From: Atriophallophorus winterbourni
Lineage: Eukaryota > Platyhelminthes > Trematoda > Plagiorchiida > Microphallidae
Assembly (NCBI GenBank): GCA_013407085.1
Contig: JACCGJ010013332.1
Location: 1-64,000 of the forward strand
Direction: 5' to 3'
Length of the DNA stretch: 64,000 nt
Below, in pieces: positions 23,341 to 34,300 of this stretch. A program made the position numbers and the translations under genes. The notes beneath the pieces were generated by a model that worked only from the letters and a program-made list of their open reading frames with translations, was not told where the DNA came from and did no database searches. How positions within the stretch are numbered: the first letter of the stretch is position 1; each line of letters opens with the position of its first letter.

Positions 23341-24720
23341 TATACGTTACTTGTTGTTGTTGGTCTCCTTCGGTCGATGTCGACCATGGATGTACATCAC
23401 AATCGCGTGAATGTTCATGTTCTGCAGCGCAAGCGGCGCTGTCGCAATAGGGTGAACATGCTCTGTAGACCAGCTTTTGAAAGCACTTCAGCATTAGTCA
23501 CTCTGTCCATTCACGATATGTTCAAGATACGACGGATGCTTCGTAGATAAAAAGCATTCAGCTTCCGTTCGTGTCGTGCGGAAGTATCTTGGGTAGTATC
23601 TAGATATTAAATACTGTCGGCAACCGCTCGACATTTTCAAGTACATGTGGTAAAACCGTACTGTCCCTACAGTAGAGAAAGGAGAAGTGCTCTACCAATC
23701 TTTCTAGCTGCTGCTTTTTGTCCAAAATCGGGTCACCAGATACAGACTTAATGGGAGCCGTTTTAATTTTTTTTGGCCAATGGCTCTCTTGATCCCATCA
23801 TACATACCGTGAAAATTTCCAGTATCCGCAGTTTTTCGGATACTAAGGCTATTTTCTGTCCAATAGTCATTTGTATATCGCCTTGCAGTCTGTTGGACCT
23901 TATTTCTAGCTGGTCTTGAAAGTCATAAGTTTTCATCTGTTGGCATACCTTTGAACCTCAAGAATGCTGAGAGTTTCTCATCCAACACAGCAGTCATCTC
24001 AAAGCTTTTGCTTCGAACCAGTCGCTCGTTCAAGCTTTCTTCGGACCGAAAGTGGAAAGTGAGACTCGGCATATGCAGCTTTTTATCGATTCCCAGTTTT
24101 CTAAAGCCGATTCGAGTGGGGTTGTCTTGCTTAACTCGGCTGTGAAGGATTTTGCAAATCGCGTAGCTAGATTAGCTTCGCACATGCAGGTGACGTCAAT
24201 CCTAGGCTTACCAGACAATTTGGTGCGGTGAAATCTCGTGTCGGGAAGCTTCAGTTTTGCACAGACCAGCGAATGATCAGTGTCACAGTCTGCGCTTTGA
24301 TATGATCTGGTGAGAAGTACGCTTCCCATATTAGTGCGCCTAACAAGAATAAGATTAAGCTGATGATAATGCTTAGAGCAAGGATGTTTCCAAGAGACCT
24401 TATGCTTTGGTTTTGTTTGAAAGAAGGTGTTACTGACATAAAGACTGAACTGCGTGCATAATTCTAAAAGACGTTGTTTATTTTCATTGGTTTTACCCAC
24501 ACCGAACCTCCCGAGACAGTTTTGCCAAGACTCGTAATCCTCATTAACTCTAGCATTGAAATCACTTAATACCACTGCACAGTTTCTTTGTTTCACGTTT
24601 TCGAGGACTGTTTCGAGATTGTGATAAAAAGCGTCTTTTTCGGCAGACAAATCGTTATACCGTTGACGATTTGCTCATACTCAAGTTTGTACGATCTGTC
24701 AATGTCGCGTCTAAATTAAG
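23340..24720 (-). pseudogene. RTE-type retrotransposon, internally deleted
   Basis: The frame at 24650-24030 (206 codons) is an RTE-like endonuclease C-terminal half: VVLSDFNARVNEDYESWQNC, LGRFGVGKTNENKQRLLELC, NTFFQTKPKHKVSWKHP, LILVRRTN and SADCDTDHSLVCAKLKL, with the catalytic N (DFNA) and the D-H pair intact. The 3' part (23340-23580) matches the C-terminal and 3' region of the copy at 37565-38160. Most of the reverse transcriptase is missing, and stops lie between the parts. Confidence 0.75.
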
Positions 24721-24779
24721 TGCGTTTTTGCTAATTCTAGAGCGCTCATGGTGTCCACATTCGTGAACAAGGCGCTTAC

Positions 24780-25095
24780 ATCAAAGCTAGCCAACATTAC
24801 ATATATAACATCAACAGCAAGGGTTGCTAGTTAGTATATATCGGGCAAACAGCCGGAAAACAATGTACTAGGATAAGGGAACACAAAAATCGAATCGGTA
24901 AGCAACCACGCAATTCTCTTGAATATAATTACTGATACGAGATTCAGCACCAGCTGAACACGTGCTGAACACAGTTCACAGAGATTACAAAGGCTAGTAT
25001 GAATGCATTCAATAAGGTGGTTAGGGCTGATATATCCACAATCTGGCGTCCGGTTCTGCAGTGGATAAACATCAAATTGCGTGAAGACTAGTGTG
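24780..25095 (+). pseudogene. Penelope-like GIY-YIG fragment, plus copy
   Basis: Plus-strand translation near 24820-24940 reads YNINSKGC, a stop, then LVYIGQTAGKQCTRIREHKN and RIGKQPRNSLEY. It is homologous to the fragment at 23079-23339 but carries an in-frame TAG between the cysteine and the YIG box. The shared 3' block follows at 25010-25080. Confidence 0.7.
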
Positions 25096-25639
25096 CGCTT
25101 TGATAACGTAATCGAACTAATCGGTCAGCAGATGACATTCGCACATTCCAAGAGCAAAACAGTTGAGGTAACATTCTTCACTTAATGTTGGTGTTGCCTA
25201 AGTTGATATTGATCACGCCAACCTGCGCAGCACCTAGCCTGTGCACTTCTTAACCAAATTAGGTGAATGGAATTTAAGCTTGGTCACTGTTCGTACTGAC
25301 ACACTTAGTCTGGAGAAGCTTTTGAGTCAGAAGCGAAACGTTACCAATAAGACTCTATTTTATTAGTGAAGCTTGAATGTTTTGCCTAGTTCAATTTTCC
25401 TTAACAGATTGAAAAATATTAAATTCAAAATATGCACACATACACACACTTTGACCACTGCTGGTTGCAATACGATCGTATTCGACATTCGATACAATAT
25501 ATTTACACTGTGTTTCAGACCCGCTTTCGAATGCTTCCATATTCCGACGCTAGCAACTTTCCCCTACAAATCGTGCAAGATTATGCCTATTGGTCCAAAC
25601 ATGACAAAGATCAAATCATCACACAGTCATCTTATCTGA

Positions 25640-25860
25640 TCAAATCGCGTTGCAAATCACGTAGCTCAGCCTTACGCTTTAGTACTAAAATTGTGATGCT
25701 CCTTGTTTCAAATCCGATTCGAGAATATCCAATGCTGATGAGCTCAAATAAGAGCAAACCTCGCATCCGTGCTTCCAATGTGGACAGGTTTGATCATCTT
25801 TGTGTATATTTCCAAGGCCTCGATGCAGATAAGTAGTCGCAAAACACATTGCAAGAGATT
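25640..25860 (+). mobile_element. SM-alpha-like SINE with nearly canonical hammerhead core
   Basis: TTGTTTCAAATCCGA (around 25704-25717) resembles the pol III box B of a tRNA-like head. It is followed by CTGATGA (25735-25741), a perfect 4-bp stem GCTC/GAGC closing the loop AAATAA (25742-25755), and AAAC (25756-25759). A working hammerhead needs GAAA after stem II, so the conserved G is missing here. The tail (CATCCGTGCTTCCAATGTGG) is homologous to the SINEs at 11.1-11.6 kb. Confidence 0.6.
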
Positions 25861-26249
25861 TATCATTAAAATGTCAGTGCTGGTTGTGACGTTGCGATGA
25901 TGTCGTCGAACATTTCGCCACGTCACGTTCATGTTCTGCGTTGCAGGGGGATGTTCTGCAAATTATACGAAAGCACGTGATTAGCACTACTTGCTAATTC
26001 ACTTCATATGTCATCAATATTGGTATATTAGGTAGCTGAATAAAAAACATATCACAATATTATTTCAAATTTGATTTAGCAAAGTGTGTTGACTGTATAA
26101 ATTGCATCGACTGTCGACTGTGAAAGTGATGTCCGAGCCTCAATTTCTAAGACGTGTTTAACACTGCATGCTTAGGCTAATGAATACTGAAAGGCCGACT
26201 TTCCGGTGTCACAGTAGAAGCGATTTAATTAACGTTAAACGGAGCAAAA

Positions 26250-26530
26250 CATTTGTGTTTTCGTGCAAAGTGTTTAAACATGAACTCGTCGAGGTCGGTG
26301 AGTAATCGTAAATTTTGCAGAAGAAAATACGGCACGGTTCTTGCAATATGGATGCGACGCAATATTAATTGCTTTCCAAGAGTTTAGCGCAATGTTTGCA
26401 ACATAATCATATGTTCTGATGACCTGAGGCGATGATGACTCGATTTTGTTTTCGTGTTCAATTTTAATCAAGGTTGATAGAGTCGCTGGATATCAAAACA
26501 AATGATTTGCGTTTTGCAAACCTTTTTTAA
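26250..26530 (+). repeat. Diverged copy of part of the composite repeat
   Basis: AGTAATCGTAAATTTTGCAG with the following CGGTTCTTGCAATATGGATG corresponds to the block at 18540-18600 with heavy divergence. Confidence 0.5.
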
Positions 26531-28230
26531 TTTGTAATTTGTACATTTTCTTATTTTTCCAACTGCATGACCATTATTCGCTTCTTAAATTATGTAAATT
26601 TCATAATCTGTATTTTGCCAAATTCATTTTTGCCCTATAGTTTTCTCTAAAAGCAGATCGAAACTCGAAATAACATACCGAATATATTAATAGAGTTAAT
26701 TAGGTTCATTAGTTTGCTTTGGTATCAATATTTCAATGACGAAATGTCTCAACATTGGAAACTGCTAGTTTCAATTCTGGTTTCTATTCATAGATTCCCG
26801 CAGTTCTTGTTAATGAAATATTAACTCGAATTGATGATGCATAATATCTCGTACATTGCTCACTAATGAAAGTTATGCATTAAAAGTGTTTATAATGAAT
26901 GATTTAGTTGACTGTAGCGTGTGTGCAAAATGCAATGCGTGATTATTTAACTACCGTCATTCGTGATGTGTGTTAGTCTTTACGGTTTAGTTAATGTCAT
27001 TTTGATGAAATTTACTTTACTGTCATTCGTAATCTACTGTGAAGCAGTTCATCAATTCTTTCCTTGTACGATTAAGCTTCCTTTCCATTACATGCCTAGT
27101 AACGTCGGCCAATGATAAGCGGGCCGGGTTGCCTAGCATATATCAGTTTTGTGCAACGGAAATGCATGCAAATGCTGATGTTTGTATATATGACCATGGG
27201 TTTTAAACCCATCTAGAGATGAAATTACTCTTATCTTATTATCAAGATTAGTTGACATTCATTGTTTTATGACGTCATTCATTGCTGCTAAATTTTTAAT
27301 AAATAGATTTACAGAACTTCAATTTCGATGTTCTCGATAGCACGTGTATTTGATTACTATCAGATGAGAACAGTGACTAAACATCTGCAAAGTTTTCCAT
27401 GTGTTTTGACATAAATTTATTTGATCGAAAGACTAAGTTTTGTAAAGAGGCTTCAAGTGACAACGTAGCAATATATTTGATTGAACCCAACGGAAGTTTG
27501 TTAGTTGTTAGCTTACCACCTAAACCAATTGTGGGTTCGATGCAGGTTTGGATAAACAAAGTCTTTTGTGAAATTCAAATCCTTAATTTAGCCTATAAAT
27601 TACAGGTTTCAAATTTCTTGTCGAAATAATACTCAGTTACAAAAATCCAAATTTGTCAAGCACACTAGTTGTTTCAGAAAGAACATTTTAAAGTGAATTT
27701 TTACGAAAATATTAGGCACGTACCAATAAATAAATGATCAGTGATGCCAAGACTCGCTGTAGCAACACGTAGCGAATCATTTATGACATCTCACTTGTCA
27801 TGAATCAATTAAGAACACACAGATTCATCAGAATTGATTCCCCTTAGCCACAATAGCTGAAAAAGCACTGCATGCATACATGTGGAACCAATATGAGAGT
27901 AAAAGTAAAAAACTCTGGAAAACTGATTTTGTCGTCGCAAAGTCCGAAAATTATTAAGATTATTCGATCAGTATAAGAAATAGTGTGGAGCCTATCGAGC
28001 GGATGAAACACCTGAAATTTTCATAGTTCTGTAATCCATCAGGAATTATTTCAAGTAATAACACCTATAGCGACGATTTTGTTATTTCATACGACTGTTT
28101 AACTATTAAAAAAAATTATGTTTTATTACAGCCACTTCAAATGCATTAACGTATATCAAATTATTCACACATCAAAATCGAATGACTTTTTACGCAATTC
28201 AATCACTTGATATTGAGTCTACTTCAAATT
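26530..28230. other. AT-rich stretch without recognisable gene
   Basis: Open frames of up to 76 codons at 27377-27629 look like chance. It is the 5' flank of MEG-B. Confidence 0.45.
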
Positions 28231-28232
28231 TG

Positions 28233-28255
28233 ATTGGTTCAATATGAAATATAAA
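28233..28255 (+). promoter_or_regulatory. MEG-B promoter: ATTGGTTCAA and TATA box
   Basis: TATAAA at 28250-28255 lies 46 bp upstream of the ATG at 28296. ATTGGTTCAA at 28233-28242 matches the element upstream of the MEG-A TATA box. Confidence 0.5.
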
Positions 28256-28295
28256 CCTTTCTATCACACATCAGGTAAGAATCGCATATTGAAAA

Positions 28296-28362
28296 ATGAA
28301 GCTTATGTTGCTGGTTTTGCTAAGCATTTTCAGAGCATCGTTAGCCGGTCCAAAATATACCA
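28296..28362 (+). CDS. MEG-B exon 1, signal peptide
   Basis: Encodes MKLMLLVLLSIFRASLA then GPKYT, a textbook leader with a likely cut after ASLA, and ends in a phase-1 A before GTGAGTGCC. Confidence 0.88.
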
Positions 28363-31300
28363 GTGAGTGCCAAATTGAATTAAATTAATTGCATAAATTA
28401 AACGAAAATAGATTCATTTGCTAAACATTGGATTTAATATTTTGCATAAGTCACATGATTTTCATTAAATGAAGTAACAAAATACTTTGAACTTCAGAAA
28501 CTCAAATTTTGAAAATGATTCTCGGTAGGTTTGAAACATATTTCAGTATTTCAATCCCATGATAAGCATGAATGAAATTTATCGTGCAACGTGAAATTAA
28601 TCCTGGAAACTCTGTAGTGTAGTTTATTTAAATACCTTTTTGGTAGAATGATAAATATACGTTTTTTTTAAATGATACACACAAATCTTCAATACGACTA
28701 ACACACCACGTTTTGTATTGTAGCTGATAGCATGACAATTTCAAATATAATGTCAGCATATCATAATGATAATAAATATTGTATAAAGATGCGCAGCTTT
28801 ATTTACAGGCGTCTGGAGTACATCCGCTACCAACTTATGCGCGCTAGAAATTTTGTCTAGGTGTTTGCGGACCTCACTTAATATGAGATTCTGGGAAACG
28901 TGATACAGTTGAACTGATGCAGGAACAATTGTTAAACAGCTTTTTAAACGGTTTCGCTATAACAGATTATCGGAAAACCAATCTAGGCACAAAGTTAAGC
29001 TCAGATTTTAGATCTCATTCCAATTAATGAAGTTAAATTTTACATAAATTGAATAAACATGTATCGAAAACTAACCCAATCAAACATTTTCAGAATATGA
29101 AAACGGTAAGTTGTACTAAACGTAAAATGAATACATGTCAAGCATCACCTCATGAATCTTTTATGTTAGCAGTGAGACGTTACTTTGAAAGTAAGTTGTG
29201 GTCGCTTAAATCGAGCAGGTATCAAGCCGTTTATACCTCTTTCAACCCACTTTTACTGAGTGACTACCCAGCACATTTCATTAACTGACTGGGATGCCCA
29301 TTGAATTTGTTTTGTTGGACTCAAGTGTGTGTAAAATGCAAACGCATCAATCAACCTACATCAATATTTCTCTGTCTCTTTCTTTCAATATTTCTCTCTT
29401 TTAGCACTGTATGCTTTGGCCATTTGTTTTATGGTGAAACCTTCAAATGATAACCTAACTATTCCTAAACTGCTAAACATGATTATTCTAGACAGCCTGC
29501 TTAATGATGCAGGTTAAAAAAATTAGGTTCCGGCAAGTTCAATCTAGCTGTAGAGATTCATTATTCAAGTTTTAAGAACTTAAGTACTTAATGAAAATTA
29601 TCTAACTTCATAATTGTCATAAAATTGTATATATTCGTTTGAGTAAAAAAAATTAATTTTGTGTTTCTACCGGAAATATCAATTAAAGCACTATGTTAAA
29701 TCGAGACTGGTATTTTAATATTTTACGTTCTGGTGTTTGATGTCGCTGGCGAGAAATTGTTATTCCGTTGGAGAAATCAACTGATGCATCATATTTTTTC
29801 AAAGTGTCTGTGAAAATTATACCATAGAAACATAAATCATCTTTTGAATATCTTAACCTGGTTTTAGTATTGATGGCACTAGTGCATCGATTTTTCGCCA
29901 AAGTATATTTTTCCTGAATATGTATCTTTAATTATTTTCTGTGTTTCTGACTCTTAGCTGTTAGTACTAGTAAGTTGTATGTTTAAGTCCTCGCTTTTCT
30001 TTTGTTTTTGTGGGTTCAAATGAATATAACCACTATTATATTTTCAGTCATTAATTCAGGCGAGGAAGGTAAGCAGCGTTTGAAGAAAGTAATATGTTGC
30101 AAACATTCCCATCAAACATACAACCGCATTTGGTGTGGTTTGCCATTATCATGGAAAACATTGAAAATGAATTTCTTCAAACATTTAGAAATTCTGTGTT
30201 GCTCACATCCCCCACACTTACCAAGAATCACTTTTTGATTGGATTACGTGTTGAACATTGTGGCGTCGTGGTACGACCATATGTAACATTGGCGTTCAAA
30301 TATACTTTAATTGAGAAAGTCTGTTTCGAGCTATGAAACATCATCGAGCTATCGAGCTAAAACCTTTAACCATTCAAAGTCAAATTCAACTATATCATCT
30401 TGTCGAGAATATTGAATTTATATTAAATATAATAATTGATATATGAAAGTAGTTTCTCGGGTTGAATTCTGTGTTATCTAAACTGGTAAACCAAGGTCTA
30501 GTTGTTATATTTGAGTTTGTCCATGAAGATTACGCACTGATTTAACTGTTTTTCACGCAATATAGGCATATCTAGCTAGTATGAATAGAACTGAATCGAA
30601 CATTTGTTTTCAGATACGTATATCCTAAAGAACGTCAATTTACAGTGCATGTGAACTTTCAATGCCCACCTTTAATCGATGCATTTAATTAATAGAATAA
30701 AGGTAATTGCTACTCGTACGCTGAATACCAGTTTGAAATATTCCAATTTAAATTTTCGTATTCCATGATTTCATATTTCACAGCAATTTAGAAATCTAAG
30801 ACCTATTCTGCGATTTGACAATATATGTGGCAACCCGTTTTCTCTGAAAGTATTATATACATGCAATAACTTAGCAAAATTTGTATTTCTAATCTTTTCA
30901 AGTTGATACGAGTGAGTTAAATGTTGTCAATTTATGTATTATTTCATTGTGCGCATGCTATACATTTTTTTATTAGTATTATGTGGAGAAATTAATCTAT
31001 TGCTGAAAATTCGTGAACACGAATAAAGTCATTCTTCTTCTTTTTCTTCTATTACTACATTTCTCAGCTCTTAAAGTTGGGGTTGGAAAATAGATAATGT
31101 GGTAGGATTCTCATCGACACCGTTTAGTAGTTGCAAGCAGCATGTATTCAAAACAATTCAGTACACGTTTTATTCATGTATTAATAAAGAAAATTGTGAA
31201 AAATTTTACACCAAATTTACTTCAATTTTACATAAATTCATTTCAGCTGACTTTCAGAAGTCGCTCAGTAGTCAAAGTATGTTTGAAACAAAAAAAATTC

Positions 31301-34300
31301 TCCCGAGTTAATTAAATTGGATTCAACCATGTGCACTAAAATAATGTTGAATCTTTTTAGAAAGCACTGTATTGAACACTGGTACGAACGTTTTGTCTAA
31401 TTTGAAAATTTATCTGTTTAGTTAATCGAGTGAATAAATTTAGGATTTTGGTAGAGCTCATTCAAAACTTCAAAGTAAAAAATGGTAATCGATTTTTATA
31501 TCCACAGGCGATAAAGTGCTCGGTAAGTTGGTACAATGTTCAAAACTCTTTAATCTACAACAATCGATTCATCTATATTACGAATCTTTCTAATTAATTA
31601 TCTCATTGATGATAAATATGAGTTTGAATAATCGACATCTTCATCGGGATAACTTTTAATCTGAGCACAAAGATATAATGTATGATGGTTTTATTTCAAA
31701 GTCAGAATCTCTAAGGGATTAGTATGACGTTTGACGGAAGCACAACATTGGTTTCGCGGTTGTTGCCGCTCATCTGTTATGCGTATCCGTGACCTTACAT
31801 TCGCATTCCTTTCTGACTTTTGTGCTAAACACAATTTTCCGTTTATTAGAGGATAAATCATCATTTTCAAATGAAAACAGAGTAAATGTGGCCACTAAGT
31901 CAAGTCGAACAATCAGTGCGATAAAGTACTGGTGACTGTTTGGAATATTATTATTTATCCATATGTAATATTAGTATTGATAAACGTTTTGAAATTACCA
32001 AAAGAAATTATAGCGAAATTCCAACGGAACATACACGAAACTGAAAAAAAATGATTTCTTTCTCTTTACAATGCGAAATATCCTGCATGTATGAGTGTAC
32101 TCGTGTCAGCCTGCTGATTTGTCGTCTGAAAATGATCCCCAACTGTTAGTAAATTTGTCATGTATTATATATATATCAAGCTGAGCTCACCTGAAATTCT
32201 ACTACATAAGCGTAACTTGATCCGCATATTACAGTTTCTCATATCTGTCTACAAGCATAGTCGTTCGGTGGATTGATATGTTTAAAGTCAGAATATTTCT
32301 TAGACCATGATGTGTATACAAAGCATCATCATTTATCTCAGAAGTGAGGTTACGAACGCTATTTACATGGAAAATATGTTCCCGTTGAAAAAAAGATGTA
32401 CATCGCAGGACGCTTTGTGTACCAAAAACGCAAAAAAACGATTTCACATTTCGGAATATAAGCAAATACCTCGATAGATAACAATTTAAAAATGAGCAAA
32501 AGTGGAAACGAAAAATGCAGAATCGCAGTCGGTGTATTAATTTGTGCTTTTCACAATAAAACAGTGATTATAATGTCGATAAACTGATGGAGTAATTTCA
32601 AGTCGCTAAGTATTAATGATCAATCGATTGGTACTCTAAACTCTTCATCATATATTCATGTCATCATGAATAGATCGTTCATTTTAGCAAATGTTTTATT
32701 AGTTGGAACATCTGTCGTCTGGAATACCGCCATGTACCTTAATGTACTTTGAGGAATACTATCCACATTATCTATGAGGGGTTGGTTGAAAATGTAGTTA
32801 TCTATTCCTACTGAGGTATTGATTCATGAAGATGTTAGAACATGAATGATTCTCTAATTAAACGAAAGATATAACAGCCATTGTTTTCCACAAGAATCGT
32901 CTAATCTTAGAACTCCATCAACAGACTGATTAATTACACGGACATATTGCTGTGCAGCTTACTACGTATTGTCTTTTCTAATTTATTATTGACTTCACTG
33001 GTTTCATCACAACCAGAATCGATTCATACCGACTAAGAATTGCGTCATCATTTTGACTATCACGTCAAGTCAAAGCCCACTTTTAAAATAGGTAACATTT
33101 GTATCCCCTTCCATAGATTTCATTATAGTCTAGCGCGTAAATCATGACCTAATAATGAACCGTAAACAGGATATTTTTGTGTAAAACATGCTTGTATCTG
33201 CATCGAAATGATCTAATTCCTTTCTGGAAGATCACTGTAATGAAATCATTGTTATGATGCGCGCCACTATCAAACGTGTACTAAATATGTTAATCAACAT
33301 TGGACCGTAACACTTGATAAGAATTATATTCACCGACGGCATTGTTCTAGTCTCAAACACGTCTACTCAAATTCTCCTTAGTAGGTGAGCAGCATGGTAA
33401 AACAGAACAAAAACTATAGGAACAGAATAAATTTGCAAATATTTTATTACAAATTGCTGAATGCGGAAAATTGAGGTATTATTATTGGTTAATCTCCTAA
33501 CATTACTAATATAAATATATTGCATGGCATAGCATATACTAAGTAGCACAAAATATGCTAGGAAAATTATATCTTTAAATAGGAATCAGCGTTAAAAGAG
33601 AGTTTCATATATGAACTAATTTTCACCACAATTAAGATACTGTGAAATGTAGTGGCATGCTAACATATCCCTCAAGCCAACGGGTGTTGGAATTAAACAA
33701 TGATTCACGTGCAAATGTAAATTGGCCATTATTAGAATTGTCGTAAACATGATATCATTTCCAGGACGGTTTCGAAATTATGGCCCAAGTGAGTTTGCAT
33801 TCAGATTTAGGTATAGACCTCTTGCGCAAACTGATTACCTCTAACTTGTTAATTTGATTTATCTCACTGCACATAATACGCATTTGAAATACAACAAAAT
33901 ATGTTTCTGCGAAAACACGAACTTCGAGGTGTGTATAAAAGTCATTTAAAATTAACTCGTGAAATGAGTGGCTTTCGTTTACTCAACCCAATCTAAATAA
34001 ATGACATTAGATTAGTTATCATTAATTTTACATACATTGCGTACGAAAGACTTCCCCAAGGCCAAATCTAGCTTTTATTAAAGTTGGATACAAATAAGGT
34101 ATAAATATAACCGTACATTTGTGTTGGTTCGAATGAGTTCTGATGTGATGATATTTATTTTAATGTGATCTCGCTCGGTTAAAAGACCTGCAGATAAATG
34201 TATGGTAGCGCTCATAGTGTCATCTTTCACTCATAACTACAGGTTTCTGGTTGTTTGCGATCATCAGGTGGAGACAGTAGGATCAGGTTCACTGAGCCTT

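Noticed and set aside
28800..28860. Segment after TTTATTTACAG that looks like an exon start
   Set aside because: The only donor downstream gives 52 nt, which breaks the MEG-B frame.
33372..33374. A 3-nt microexon candidate in MEG-B
   Set aside because: Splice sites are acceptable, but three nucleotides cannot be supported without transcripts.
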